This document shows positions 37,642 through 48,350 of a stretch of 64,000 bases of DNA, in pieces (position 1 is the stretch's first letter; every line of letters begins with the position of its first letter). The stretch is from Sporosarcina ureae (GTDB lineage Bacteria > Bacillota > Bacilli > Bacillales_A > Planococcaceae): assembly GCF_002109325.1 (NCBI RefSeq), contig NZ_CP015348.1:1021001-1085000 (forward strand). Direction: 5' to 3'. Below the pieces are notes generated by a model. That model was not told the origin of the DNA. It ran no database searches and saw only the letters and a program-made list of their open reading frames with translations. A program made the translations under genes and the position numbers.

Positions 37642-38604
37642 CTACGTTCTCTCTATATAGCGCATCAACATGTCTGCTACTTCCGTCGTTTTATGCATAA
37701 TCGTTCCATCTACAATTGTCGCGATTTCCTGCACAAATACTTCGGGTACTAGCGCTTGCAGTTTTTCTAAATCATTCTCCACAAGCCATGGCTCTTCTTT
37801 TTCACCGCGGTTGTGCGTGCGTCTGAACGCTTCTGCATTATTCACCAGTACCGCATCGAGGAAAGGTGCTCCAGCATGGTCATAGAGTGCCTGCACGTGC
37901 TCAGAAGCGGTGTAGCGATACGTTTCACCACGTTGCGTAGTTAAATTGCCTACATATACCTTTTTAGCGGTGCTTTCGATAATCGCATCACGAATATCCT
38001 GCACTAAAAGAGTTGGCAAAGTACTAGTATACAAGCTTCCCGGTCCAAAAACGATTAAATCTGCATTTTTTAGCGTATCGGCTGTTTCTGGCAATGGTTT
38101 TACATCTTGTGGCGTGATGAAAACATTACGAATTTTTCTTCCATAGAGAGGAATTTTCGATTCACCTGTAATAATTGAACCATCTTCAAGCTCTGCATGC
38201 AAGGTAATTCGCTGATTTGCTGCAGGTAATACTTTCCCCTTTATATTCAGCACAACGCCCATCTGCTCGACTGCACGGGCAAAATCTCCAGTGATGGTCG
38301 TGAGGGCGGTAAGCATTAAGTTCCCAAGAGAATGCCCCTTTAAACCATCTGATCCTTCGAAACGGTGTTGAAACATTTTCTCAATCATCGGCTCGACATC
38401 TGAAAGCGCTGCCATAACCTGTCTTATATCTCCGGGCGGTGGGACATTGTACTGGTCGAATAAACGACCCGAACTGCCCCCATCATCCGCCACCGTGACA
38501 ATAGCTGTCAACTGAATCGGATACCGTTTTAATCCGCGAAGAATCGTAGATAACCCCGTACCGCCACCGAACACAACGATTTTTTTCATAGTAGTGGATT
38601 GCAT
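37642..38604 (-). CDS. yvcK: Gluconeogenesis factor YvcK (CofD-like)
   Basis: I use the ATG at 38604 (MQSTTMKKIVVFGGGTG), 8 bp after the rapZ stop; MKK five codons later is an alternative. The ~320-aa protein has the Rossmann-type GGGTGLSTILRGLK, TVADDGGSSGRL, PPPGDIRQ and SLGNLMLTAL motifs. YvcK binds UDP-sugars and is required for growth on gluconeogenic carbon sources and for cell shape in B. subtilis. Confidence 0.93.
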   Translation of the reverse strand: MQSTTMKKIVVFGGGTGLSTILRGLKRYPIQLTAIVTVADDGGSSGRLFDQYNVPPPGDIRQVMAALSDVEPMIEKMFQHRFEGSDGLKGHSLGNLMLTALTTITGDFARAVEQMGVVLNIKGKVLPAANQRITLHAELEDGSIITGESKIPLYGRKIRNVFITPQDVKPLPETADTLKNADLIVFGPGSLYTSTLPTLLVQDIRDAIIESTAKKVYVGNLTTQRGETYRYTASEHVQALYDHAGAPFLDAVLVNNAEAFRRTHNRGEKEEPWLVENDLEKLQALVPEVFVQEIATIVDGTIMHKTTEVADMLMRYIERT

Positions 38605-38611
38605 ATTTATG

Positions 38612-39499
38612 TCAACCCTTTCTTTTTTCAACATCCCGATGCGATACGTATGTCGGGTAGTCCTCTTTAAAGACACCTTTAAAGTATTCAGCAAGTGTAA
38701 CAGAACGATGTTGACCGCCAGTACAGCCGAATGCAATGACCGCTTGACCTTTACCTTCTTGTTTATACTGAGGTATTAAGAACTTGAATAAATCTGTTAG
38801 TTTTTCGATTAATTCTTTCGTATCTGCCCATTTCAATACGTAGTCTGATACTTCATGATTCAAACCTGTCAACGGACGCAATTCTTCTAAATAGAACGGA
38901 TTCGGTAAAAATCGTACGTCGAATACAACATCTGCATCGATCGGCATACCATGCTTAAATCCAAATGATACGAAATTCAATGTAAATTTCGGCTCACCCG
39001 CTTCAGAAAATTCACGTGTGATTTTCTCGCGCAATTGCTTTGGCTTTAATTTCGATGTATCAATAATCGAACGCGAAAGTCCTTTTAATTCTTTTAGCAA
39101 ATGACGCTCTTTGCGAATTCCTTCGAGCAACACGCCACCTTCAGACAATGGGTGTGATCTGCGTGTTTCTTTATAGCGTTTCACAAGTGTTTCATCATCT
39201 GAATCCAAGAATAACAAACTTGTTTTCACATCTTCCATTTTGAATAATCCGTCGAGTGCGGCAATCAAAGAATCAAATAAACTTCCCCCGCGTGTATCCA
39301 TCACGGCTGCAATCCGTCTCATTTGATTATCCGACTTCATCATCAAATCCAGGAACGTCACAAATAGTTCCGGCGGCAAGTTGTCTATGCAATAGAATCC
39401 CATATCTTCAAAGCATTGCATAGCGACTGTCTTACCTGCACCTGACATACCTGTAATTATTACGACTTCATATTCATTTACCGCTTGTGGCTGATCCAT
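38612..39499 (-). CDS. rapZ: RNase adapter / nucleotide-binding protein RapZ (YvcJ)
   Basis: This 295-aa protein has the P-loop GMSGAGKT (residues 17-24) in its N-terminal kinase-like domain. The C-terminal ligand-binding part holds [16 protein letters not shown] and [13 protein letters not shown]. In enterobacteria RapZ directs decay of GlmZ sRNA. In Bacillus (YvcJ) it hydrolyses nucleotides and influences competence. It sits between the Nudix gene and yvcK. Confidence 0.94.
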   Translation of the reverse strand: MDQPQAVNEYEVVIITGMSGAGKTVAMQCFEDMGFYCIDNLPPELFVTFLDLMMKSDNQMRRIAAVMDTRGGSLFDSLIAALDGLFKMEDVKTSLLFLDSDDETLVKRYKETRRSHPLSEGGVLLEGIRKERHLLKELKGLSRSIIDTSKLKPKQLREKITREFSEAGEPKFTLNFVSFGFKHGMPIDADVVFDVRFLPNPFYLEELRPLTGLNHEVSDYVLKWADTKELIEKLTDLFKFLIPQYKQEGKGQAVIAFGCTGGQHRSVTLAEYFKGVFKEDYPTYVSHRDVEKRKG

Positions 39500-39504
39500 A
39501 AATG

Positions 39505-39981
39505 TTATTCACCTTCCGTCGATTGTTGAAGCGACTCCCGCAAGAAGCGGAATTGCTCTGTATAATAGAACGTTCCATACTGCGTACCTTTTTGACTGAC
39601 AGCAAAGAGAAGATTCTTGCGGTCTCCTTCTGCCATTGGCAATGTATGCAAACTGTCCAGTGGATGCCATTCCAGTTCACCTTCTACGGTGGTCTTCAAT
39701 AATTCTCCAGAATAATCATGGGCAACAAATGTGAAGAGCAACCATTCATTCAGTAATTCTTTCCCTTCATCATCCATGATCATCATCGTATATACGCCTT
39801 TTAAATGTGGTGCGATAGCGTGCGCTCCGGTTTCTTCAAGAAACTCCCGACTAGCTGCTTCATAAACAGACTCACCTTCATCGATTTTTCCACCCGGTGC
39901 CACATACCAACCGCGTCTTGGCTTCTTCAGTAAAAGGACTTGACCGTCTTTCACCACGAGCAAATTAGCAATTTTTTGCAT
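39505..39981 (-). CDS. yvcI: Nudix hydrolase (YvcI-like)
   Basis: The start at 39981 ([13 protein letters not shown]) has GGGG 8 nt upstream and gives 158 aa. The Nudix box spans [20 protein letters not shown] then ETGA, with the catalytic Glu residues present. The preceding [13 protein letters not shown] is typical. It hydrolyses a nucleoside diphosphate linked to another group; sequence similarity to 8-oxo-dGTPases does not settle the substrate. It ends 5 bp before rapZ. Confidence 0.9.
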   Translation of the reverse strand: MQKIANLLVVKDGQVLLLKKPRRGWYVAPGGKIDEGESVYEAASREFLEETGAHAIAPHLKGVYTMMIMDDEGKELLNEWLLFTFVAHDYSGELLKTTVEGELEWHPLDSLHTLPMAEGDRKNLLFAVSQKGTQYGTFYYTEQFRFLRESLQQSTEGE

Positions 39982-40185
39982 ATGTAGTTCCCCACTTTTC
40001 AAGTATGTAGTTATAGTATACAATGCTTTCAATGAAAACGATAAAAAAAGGTGACTATTCACGGAAGTTTATACCGCAAATAGCCACAAAGTTGCTATAT
40101 TATGAAAAGGGGGTCTTTCTTCTTTCTATTATCCCCCATCTATATTGCAAGACGATTACATATACGTTACGAATTCATGACCCGT

Positions 40186-41154
<969 letters not shown>

Positions 41155-41288
41155 TCAAAGTACGCATCCCTTGGTTTTCATCGACTTCACCAAAGATTTT
41201 ATCTGGCTCGCAGATAAAACTATCGCTATATAAAATCGTACGAGAAATACACTTGAATATCAACTTAAATGCAACATCTGTTTGATAC

Positions 41289-42812
41289 TTAGTCCTTTGT
41301 TTGTGGCAAGAATTCGATCAGTTCCTGAATATACTTCGAAAGTGTTGCAACAGAGACGCTATAATTTTCTGCAATAGACTTCTTTGTGACTTTTTCAAAG
41401 TGTGCCGTTTGGAACATATAGTCCACAGCTGCAGCGATTGCCTCTACATTACTGAACGCATATTTCTTTTCCAGTGCATTATCACATAACGTAAACCACA
41501 TTTGAAATAGCTGTACGCCTTCTTCATCCAGCGGTTTATACTCTTCATACAATACGTCACAAATCGCCAAAGCTTTTTTCAATGCCTTTTCAAACGAATT
41601 GCTCGCCTTGAATGAATATTCTAAGCTGTGCGCTAAGAAAAGTTGTTCTGCGGCACTTAACTTTTCAACATCTATATAGCCTGGATGCGAAAGAATCTCT
41701 TGTAAATGTGAGGATTTTCCTAGCAAGTACAGTCCGAACATTCTCTCACTGCGATAAGGATTTGAGACTTTCTCGATCAAGAACGGTACATCCTCTTCAT
41801 AGGAATCCGCGTCCAACTCTTCGTCCAGTGATTTCCAAGGTTCGAACCCTTCCTTCGTGGGATCCAGCTTCAGCAAGGCCTCATTAGCTTGCTCCGCCAC
41901 TTTGCGATGACCTGTAAAATAGGCGGCATTTGCTAGCCAGAAGTAATACCCTACATCTCCTTCAAATCCACGTTTCTGCAGACTACGGAGCCAGTGATAC
42001 GCTTCCTCATAACGACCTGTCAGCGCAAACGTCGCACCCAGTTTATAGCGCTGCTCGAATTGATAAGGTTTAATCTTCGACAAAAGCTCCATCATGCTTT
42101 TCAGGCGCTCTTCATCTCGGTTGTAATAAAAGAACACAGCCAAGTTGCAAAGCGCGTGGATATTACCTTTCTCTTCACGCAACACATCATATAAAATCTC
42201 CTCTGCGTGCTTCTCTTTACCAATATAAAAATATGCTAGCGCCAAATTATTATGGACGGCCCATGTTTTCGGATAATCCACAAGCAAATCTTCTAGCACT
42301 TCAATCGCTTCTTCAAAATCCCCTTGCTCCATCATACGTCGCGCTTTTTCTTGTATGAATACTACTGCGCCATCAAGTTGTTCGCCTTCTTCAACGAACA
42401 TTTCTTCTTGATCAGCGAACTCAGATATTTCATGTGCTTCTTCCACAAATACGCCATCTGGTGCCATACCAACATACTTCAATGCATATTGTTTCGCTTC
42501 ACGTAATAAACCTAAATGTGCGTGAACTTCTGCTAAATAGAATGTCGTTTCTTCATTATTTGGATCTAGATCATCAGCCGTTTGCAGCAGCTCATATGCA
42601 TCTTCAAAACGTCCAACTTCCATAATGAATACACCATATTCCATATGTGTCAGTGCATCATCTGGATTTAGATCCAGTGCACGTTTATAGTATTTTTCAG
42701 CGTCGGAAAATTGTTCTCGTTGCATAGCTTGCATAGCGCGTTTACGATAAAAATCACCGTCAGGCAAAAATGATATAATTTTATCTTTTATAAATCGTTG
42801 GTTGTTTTTCAA
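41289..42812 (-). CDS. Tetratricopeptide-repeat protein (YvcD-like)
   Basis: The start is a TTG at 42812 (reading MKNNQRFIKDKIIS) with GGAGGAG before it, giving 507 aa. Several TPR units can be seen: REQFSDAEKYYKRALDLNPD, GRFEDAYELLQTADDLDPNN and GDFEEAIEVLEDLLVDYPK. The C-terminal ~60 residues look like a separate small domain (KSIAENYSVSVATLSKYIQ resembles a helix-turn-helix). It is likely a protein-interaction scaffold. Its position upstream of trxB matches B. subtilis yvcD; function unknown. Confidence 0.8.
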   Translation of the reverse strand: MKNNQRFIKDKIISFLPDGDFYRKRAMQAMQREQFSDAEKYYKRALDLNPDDALTHMEYGVFIMEVGRFEDAYELLQTADDLDPNNEETTFYLAEVHAHLGLLREAKQYALKYVGMAPDGVFVEEAHEISEFADQEEMFVEEGEQLDGAVVFIQEKARRMMEQGDFEEAIEVLEDLLVDYPKTWAVHNNLALAYFYIGKEKHAEEILYDVLREEKGNIHALCNLAVFFYYNRDEERLKSMMELLSKIKPYQFEQRYKLGATFALTGRYEEAYHWLRSLQKRGFEGDVGYYFWLANAAYFTGHRKVAEQANEALLKLDPTKEGFEPWKSLDEELDADSYEEDVPFLIEKVSNPYRSERMFGLYLLGKSSHLQEILSHPGYIDVEKLSAAEQLFLAHSLEYSFKASNSFEKALKKALAICDVLYEEYKPLDEEGVQLFQMWFTLCDNALEKKYAFSNVEAIAAAVDYMFQTAHFEKVTKKSIAENYSVSVATLSKYIQELIEFLPQTKD

Positions 42813-42900
42813 TCGAACTCCTCCGAAAAAGTAAGAGGAACGCACTTGACGTCCCCCTGCAATGTATCCTCTAGTATACCACAACTACTTAGCCCGTCAT

Positions 42901-43422
42901 TCATTTGCTTTCACGCGCTGCACGTTCCGCCATTTGTTCGGCAGTATATATAATGCGCACTGGATTTCCACCAGCAAATGTACCAGCAGGAATATCCTTA
43001 TTCACGAGTGAGGCAGCAGAAACAATTGCACCATCGCCTATTTTGATGCCTGGCAAAATCGTCGTATTGGCGCCAATCAGCACATTATTACCTATTTCCA
43101 CGTCACCAATTCGGTATTCATCAATCAAATATTCATGCGCTAAAATCGTCGTATTAAACCCAATGATGGAATTTTCACCAACAGAAATTCGTTCCGGAAA
43201 CATGACATCCGGCACGACCATCAGCGCGAAAGCCGTATGCTTCCCGACTTTCATCCGCAAGAACAATCGATAGAGAACATTTTTCCATGAAACAAACGGA
43301 GTGTACCGCGCAATCTGGATGACGATGAAATTCTTAGCTACTTTAAAAATCGAGACCGTCCGATAAATATGCCAAAGTGAATTTGCATCTCCTTTAGAAG
43401 GATGCCGCTCGGTGCGTCTCAT
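42901..43422 (-). CDS. Acyltransferase with hexapeptide repeats (YvoF-like)
   Basis: This 173-aa protein has a left-handed beta-helix with repeats such as GVSVGENSIIGFNTTIL-like units: RISVGENSIIGFNTTI, VEIGNNVLIGANTTILPG and IKIGDGAIVSAASLVNKD. NPVRIIYTAEQMAERAA follows. It transfers an acyl group, usually acetyl, to a sugar or cell-wall precursor; the substrate is not known. It overlaps ppaX by 4 bp at the end of the hprK operon. Confidence 0.82.
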   Translation of the reverse strand: MRRTERHPSKGDANSLWHIYRTVSIFKVAKNFIVIQIARYTPFVSWKNVLYRLFLRMKVGKHTAFALMVVPDVMFPERISVGENSIIGFNTTILAHEYLIDEYRIGDVEIGNNVLIGANTTILPGIKIGDGAIVSAASLVNKDIPAGTFAGGNPVRIIYTAEQMAERAARESK

Positions 43423-44075
43423 AATTTGATTCCCGCAGTGACTTTCAGTAAATCGGACATATGCTGCAACATGTAGTCAGGTTTGAAAGTCTGCAAATAC
43501 TCTTCCCCTTTTAACGCCCATGCAACAGCCGCCGTTCGTACTCCTGCATTTCGGCCACCGAGTATGTCATGGAAGTTATCGCCAATCATCAGTGATTCAG
43601 CAGGTGTCCGCCCTAGACGTTCTAATGCAAGTAATAATGGTTCAGGATCCGGTTTAGGCTTTGTCACATCATCCAGTCCAATCACCGTTTCAAAATAAGG
43701 CGTGATCCCAAGAAGATTGACCCCTCTTTCTACCATGTCACGCTTCTTCGTCGAAACGACCGCCATCTTCAAGCCTAGGTCATATAATTTGCGAAGCGTG
43801 TCTGTCACGCCTTCGAATTCCGTTACATAGTCATCATGATGTGCTAAATTCCATTCACGATACTCATGGATCAATTGATCGGTCATATCCGGCGCAATCG
43901 AGGAAAACGTATCATGTAACGTAGGTCCGATAAACGGTAACATCTCTTCCCGTCCGAAACGTCCAGGGAAATGCTTCTCAAGGACATGTTCAAAAGAAGA
44001 GAGTATTAATTCATTTGTATCAGCAAGCGTTCCATCAAAATCAAATAATAATGTAGTAATCGGTTGATTAGTCAA
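43419..44075 (-). CDS. ppaX: Pyrophosphatase PpaX
   Basis: This 218-aa HAD-superfamily enzyme has nucleophile Asp12 and Asp14 in LLFDFDGTLADT, motif II VVSTKKRD and motif IV MIGDNFHDILGGRNAG. PpaX hydrolyses the pyrophosphate released when HPr kinase/phosphorylase dephosphorylates Ser46 of HPr or Crh, so it acts with hprK in the same operon. Confidence 0.92.
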   Translation of the reverse strand: MTNQPITTLLFDFDGTLADTNELILSSFEHVLEKHFPGRFGREEMLPFIGPTLHDTFSSIAPDMTDQLIHEYREWNLAHHDDYVTEFEGVTDTLRKLYDLGLKMAVVSTKKRDMVERGVNLLGITPYFETVIGLDDVTKPKPDPEPLLLALERLGRTPAESLMIGDNFHDILGGRNAGVRTAAVAWALKGEEYLQTFKPDYMLQHMSDLLKVTAGIKL

Positions 44076-45027
44076 TAACAGCTTCCCCCTTCTCTTTCGG
44101 CTGCTTCCATAGAATACTCACTGAAATAGTCAGTACAATGGCAGTTACAAGCCGAATGATCAATAATGGCCAAATTGGTATACCCAGTGGTAGGAATAAT
44201 AGTGTATCCTCAATCACCGCATGGCATGCCATCAAGAATATAAACGCTAATGTAATATCCCGTTTTGATACGCCGTCTTCCTGCACTGCCTGAATCATGA
44301 CCCCAGCACCATATGCCAATCCAATCAATAATCCCGCAACGAGTGTCATCGACGCATTCGGCTTCACACCGATCAATTTCGTAAACGGTGCCAAGCCATT
44401 CGAAAAACGCTCCAAATAATTACGGTCTTTCACATATTGCACAAACAACATGAGCGGAATAACGATCAACGCCAGTTGCAACACACCAAATGCTGCCTTT
44501 TCAAGTCCCAGCAAGAATATTTGTAAAAATCCTTCTGGCACGACTTCCGCTTGCGGTGTCAGACCGTATTGTGCGATTTCATTGCCACCTGTCCAAAACA
44601 GATTAATGAGTACACCCGCCAGCACAGCCAATCCAAGCCGTACGACGAGCACCATCCATAGCTTAACGCCTACTTTTATGGCGACAGCTGTTTCAATGAA
44701 CAGATTATGCGCAAAACTAATCATGACAGCGATGATAAATACTTCTTTAACAGTTAATTCCAATGAAATGATACCGGCAATTCCAGCGTATAAGTTTAAT
44801 GCGTTCCCAAGCACGAGCGGCACGGCTGCTTCACCGCGTAAACCGAAAAGATGCATAATAGGTTCAACTAATTGAACAAGCCAAGGTAAAATAGGTGTGA
44901 ACTGCAAGATGGTCACGAGTAATGTAATAGGGAAAATAATCTTACCGAGTGACCATGTCGTTTTCAGTCCAACTTGCAAACCGTCTTTCAACGTACTGGA
45001 TAACGCAATATTATTTTTGTTTGTCAT
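44068..45027 (-). CDS. Nucleoside-recognition domain membrane protein (YvoD-like)
   Basis: This 319-aa protein has about eight helices and belongs to the nucleoside recognition (Gate) domain family. Its core holds LGLAVLAGVLINLFW and LLIGLAYGAGVMIQAV. It lies between lgt and ppaX with overlaps at both ends, so expression is tied to the hprK operon. The transported or sensed compound is not known. Confidence 0.8.
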   Translation of the reverse strand: MTNKNNIALSSTLKDGLQVGLKTTWSLGKIIFPITLLVTILQFTPILPWLVQLVEPIMHLFGLRGEAAVPLVLGNALNLYAGIAGIISLELTVKEVFIIAVMISFAHNLFIETAVAIKVGVKLWMVLVVRLGLAVLAGVLINLFWTGGNEIAQYGLTPQAEVVPEGFLQIFLLGLEKAAFGVLQLALIVIPLMLFVQYVKDRNYLERFSNGLAPFTKLIGVKPNASMTLVAGLLIGLAYGAGVMIQAVQEDGVSKRDITLAFIFLMACHAVIEDTLLFLPLGIPIWPLLIIRLVTAIVLTISVSILWKQPKEKGEAVID

Positions 45028-45832
45028 TATAGTTCTCTTTTACTTTCATTACATACCTGCGATACAGCAAGATTGCGATCCCTATGACAACTCCTGCTAC
45101 AGATACTAACTGCGCTGCACGTAGACTGCCGATCACATACAGACTATCCGTTCGCATTCCTTCAATGAAGAATCGACCGATTGAATACCAGATGACGTAA
45201 AACAAAAACACTTCTCCACGTTTCATCTTCAGCATTCTTCGGATCACTAAAATCAAAATGAGTCCAACTACATTCCATAACGACTCATACAAGAATGTTG
45301 GGTGATACGTGATCCCATCAATCGTCATTTGATTCATAATCCAATCAGGAATGATCGTACTTTCTTTAAACGCTTCTGAAACCGGTCCGCCATGAGCTTC
45401 CTGATTCATGAAGTTCCCCCAGCGTCCGATAATTTGTCCAATCAATAAACCAGGTGCCGTAATATCTGCAACTTTCCAAAACGACACGCCGCGCTTCCTA
45501 CAGAAAATCACAGCTGTAATGACTGCACCGATTAACGCACCATGGATCGCAATTCCACCATTCCAAATTTGAATGATTTGCTCTGGATGATCCTGATAAT
45601 AATCCCATGTGAAAATAACATAGTAAATTCGTGCACTGATGATAGAAATAGGAATTGCCCAAATGAGCATATCCGTTAGTAAGTCAGGGTGCATTCCCCG
45701 CTTCAGCATTTCTCTTTGCACAATCATAAACCCTAAAATAATTCCGAGCGCGATCAAAATACCGTACCAGCGAACTTCTAAGCTGCCAATACTGATCGCG
45801 ACTGGGTTAATCGCTAGCATGGATACATTCAC
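45011..45832 (-). CDS. lgt: Prolipoprotein diacylglyceryl transferase
   Basis: This 273-aa protein has seven helices and is the first enzyme of lipoprotein maturation, adding diacylglycerol to the lipobox Cys. Conserved parts are VRWYGILIALGIILGF, NGGIAIHGALIGAV and GRWGNFMNQEAHGGPV with its essential Arg and Asn. Substrates in this window include the GerC-like, MntA, EhuB and PrsA proteins. The start sits directly after the hprK stop. Confidence 0.96.
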   Translation of the reverse strand: MNVSMLAINPVAISIGSLEVRWYGILIALGIILGFMIVQREMLKRGMHPDLLTDMLIWAIPISIISARIYYVIFTWDYYQDHPEQIIQIWNGGIAIHGALIGAVITAVIFCRKRGVSFWKVADITAPGLLIGQIIGRWGNFMNQEAHGGPVSEAFKESTIIPDWIMNQMTIDGITYHPTFLYESLWNVVGLILILVIRRMLKMKRGEVFLFYVIWYSIGRFFIEGMRTDSLYVIGSLRAAQLVSVAGVVIGIAILLYRRYVMKVKENYNDKQK

Positions 45833-46783
45833 TTAGTCGCGCCCCTCTTCTTCTAATAGTTCCGCATTGTCTGCGATCGCTTGATCCAAACGCTTAGTAA
45901 ACTCTTCTGCAGCATTAATTCCAAGACGTTTCATTCGATAATCCATCGCTGCTACTTCAATGATGACGGCGATATTCCGCCCAGGTCTTACCGGAACGGA
46001 CAATTTTGTAATTTGCGAATCGAGAATTTCTACTTTCTCTTCATCAATCCCAAGACGATCATAATGCTTCTTATCATCCCAAATCTCTAAATCGACCGCT
46101 AATAATACACGCTTATCATCTTTCACCGAACTCGCACCGAACAACGTCATCAAATCAATAATACCGACACCGCGAATTTCCAGCATATGCTTCAACAACT
46201 TCGGTGACGTTCCGATCAAGATGTTATCGGATACTTGACGAATCTCGACCGAATCATCCGCTACTAGTCTATGCCCTTTTTTAATGAGCTCTAACGCCGT
46301 TTCACTTTTCCCTACTCCGCTGCCACCCGTGATTAATACTCCGACACCATACACATCGACAAGCACGCCATGAACTGTCGTCATCGGAGCGAGTTGTCCG
46401 ACCAAGTAATTCGTCAGCATACCCGAAAACTGAGTCGTCTTATAATCCGTCCGCAAAACAGGAATATTTTTCTCCCCTGCCAACTGGCTCAACTCTTTCG
46501 GACCTTTTTCACCATGAGCAATAATGAACGCTGGCGTATCGCTCGAACAAAGTCGCTCCAAACGCTTTCTGCGCGTGATAGCTGGTAAAGTTTCAAGGAA
46601 GGACATCTCCTTACGTCCAATCAACTGCACACGTTCTGCAGGATAATAATCAAAATAACCAGCCATCTCAAGTCCTGGCCGTGAAATATCACTCATTAGA
46701 ATTTGCTTATGAATGCCCTCGTGTCCAGCAATCAATTCCAATCCGAAACGATTCATAATATCTTCTACTGTTAATTCACCCAT
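45833..46783 (-). CDS. hprK: HPr kinase/phosphorylase
   Basis: I start at the ATG at 46783 (MGELTVEDIMNRFGLEL) with GAGGGATTTC before it; the GTG four codons earlier falls in that binding site. The ~316-aa bifunctional enzyme phosphorylates and dephosphorylates Ser46 of HPr and Crh in response to fructose-1,6-bisphosphate and phosphate. Visible motifs are His139, P-loop GGSGVGKS (153-160) and the signature LEIRGVGIIDLMTLFG. It leads the hprK-lgt-yvoD-ppaX-yvoF operon. Confidence 0.96.
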   Translation of the reverse strand: MGELTVEDIMNRFGLELIAGHEGIHKQILMSDISRPGLEMAGYFDYYPAERVQLIGRKEMSFLETLPAITRRKRLERLCSSDTPAFIIAHGEKGPKELSQLAGEKNIPVLRTDYKTTQFSGMLTNYLVGQLAPMTTVHGVLVDVYGVGVLITGGSGVGKSETALELIKKGHRLVADDSVEIRQVSDNILIGTSPKLLKHMLEIRGVGIIDLMTLFGASSVKDDKRVLLAVDLEIWDDKKHYDRLGIDEEKVEILDSQITKLSVPVRPGRNIAVIIEVAAMDYRMKRLGINAAEEFTKRLDQAIADNAELLEEEGRD

Positions 46784-46978
46784 GAAATCCCTCACTCTCT
46801 GCTACAATGAATAAACTCTTTACGTCATTGCTAAATCATCGTTTTTTTACTTATGTAGCTATCATTCAACCCATTTTACCATGAAGGAAACGAAAAGAAA
46901 TGGATTACTCCTTGTTCTATACATCCTTTTTGTATCCTTTTCAAAAGTCTTCTCTATATAGAGGATAAAGGAGAGTGG

Positions 46979-47536
46979 ATGGAATTGACACTAATTATTC
47001 TCGACGCAGGTCATGGACCGGATACACCCGGTAAACGCACACCTGACGGAAAGCTGCGTGAGTATCATTTTAATTCGGCAGTAGCTGCACTTGTTGGTGG
47101 ACTTTTAACGAAGGAAGGTCTGACAGTGAAGTATACGCATGACTCTTCACGCGACGTGCCGTTAAACGAACGAACGACTTCAGCGAATCAAATGAAAGCA
47201 GATGCATTTATCTCAATCCACGCAAACGCATTCGGCAATGGCTGGCACACGGCACAAGGAATTGAAACATATATTTATCCACAAGCCAGCAAAAGTTCCG
47301 CAACGCTCGCTTCAGTCGTGCAGAAATCCTTAATCTCCGCTTGCCAACGTCCCGACCGTGGCGTAAAAAAAGCCAACTTCGCAGTCTTACGCGACACCAA
47401 TATGCCTGCAATTCTAGTAGAGTGCGGCTTCATGTCGAACCAGACAGAAGCCGCGTTATTGCAAAGCAAAGCCTATCAACACCAATGCGCACGGGCAATT
47501 GCTTTTGGGGTTTTGTGTTGGGAGTATGGGCGGTGA
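46979..47536 (+). CDS. N-acetylmuramoyl-L-alanine amidase (amidase_3), no signal peptide
   Basis: This 185-aa zinc amidase domain is nearly complete in itself. The likely Zn and catalytic residues are His12 (LDAGHGPD), Glu28 (LREYHFN), His81 (FISIHANA) and Glu148 (AILVECGFM). It resembles CwlD/LytC-type enzymes that cleave the amide between MurNAc and the peptide stem. The protein begins almost directly with the catalytic strand, and I see no signal peptide or wall-binding repeats. GGAG lies only 5 nt before the ATG. How it would reach peptidoglycan is unclear. Confidence 0.85.
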   Translation: MELTLIILDAGHGPDTPGKRTPDGKLREYHFNSAVAALVGGLLTKEGLTVKYTHDSSRDVPLNERTTSANQMKADAFISIHANAFGNGWHTAQGIETYIYPQASKSSATLASVVQKSLISACQRPDRGVKKANFAVLRDTNMPAILVECGFMSNQTEAALLQSKAYQHQCARAIAFGVLCWEYGR

Positions 47537-47569
47537 ATGTTGCTGGGGTGGGGGGGCTGGAGGGAAGTA

Positions 47570-48250
47570 GCGGGCGATAGGCTATGAGCGGATACGGCGT
47601 GGCTTAGAGCACTCAACTCATTTCTATGAGCGGATAAAACCCGGCTTAGAGCACTCAACCCATTTCTATGAGCGGATAAAACACAGCATAGAGCACTCAA
47701 CCCATTTCTAAGAGCGGGTAAAACGCCGCTTAGAGCACTCACCCCATGTCTATGAGCGGATAAAACACAGCATAGAGCGCTTAACGAGATTCATTGAGCG
47801 ACAGCAAGCGTCTCCCACTCGAGGATCAAAGATAGATGGCGCGGCGCATAGTTTGCGTGAATACTCAGTGTCACACCGCGAGCTTAGAGCGGTCACGTGC
47901 TTTAATAGAGCGGATCACGTGTCACTATGAGCGAATACAAGACGCAATAGAGCAGATCACTTCATGGATAGAGCGCTCGCGTGGATGCATAGAGCGATTA
48001 TCGAGATTCATTGAGCGACAGCAAGCGTCTCCCACTCGAGGATCAAAGATAGATGGCGTGGCGCATAGTTTGCGTCAATACTCAGTGTCACACCGCGAGC
48101 TTAGAGCGGTCGCATGGCTTAATAGAGCGGATCACGTGTCGCTATGAGCGAATACAAGACGCAATAGAGCAGATCACTTCATGGATAGAGCGCTCGCGCG
48201 GATGCATAGAGCGCATAAACGGATTCATTGAGCCCCCTTCTCTTTCTCGC
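47570..48250 (+). repeat. Array 2 of 21-bp phased cores with 217-bp units
   Basis: Cores start at exact 21-bp steps from 47586 to 47796 (eleven in a row). In the first part they alternate as a 42-bp dimer (TATGAGCGGATAAAAC... then TAGAGCACTCAACCCATTTC). Two seven-core blocks follow, 47887-48013 and 48104-48230, starting 217 bp apart and each ending ATTCATTGAGC. The 91-bp linkers share AGATAGATGGCG and a CATAG element with array 1. The array lies between the convergent ends of the amidase and DUF4097 genes. Confidence 0.85.
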
Positions 48251-48296
48251 CCTCCCCCCTTTGAAGTAACCTCCACCCCCCACCTACTAAATAAAC

Positions 48297-48340
48297 AAAA
48301 AAACACCTGCACCGCCATAAAAATGGCCATGCAGGTGTTT
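48297..48340 (-). terminator. Terminator after the DUF4097 gene
   Basis: The arms AAACACCTGCA and TGCAGGTGTTT have an inner GCCAT/ATGGC pair and, on the minus strand, a T run after them. It may also act on plus-strand transcripts. Confidence 0.75.
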
Positions 48341-48350
48341 ACTTATTCTA

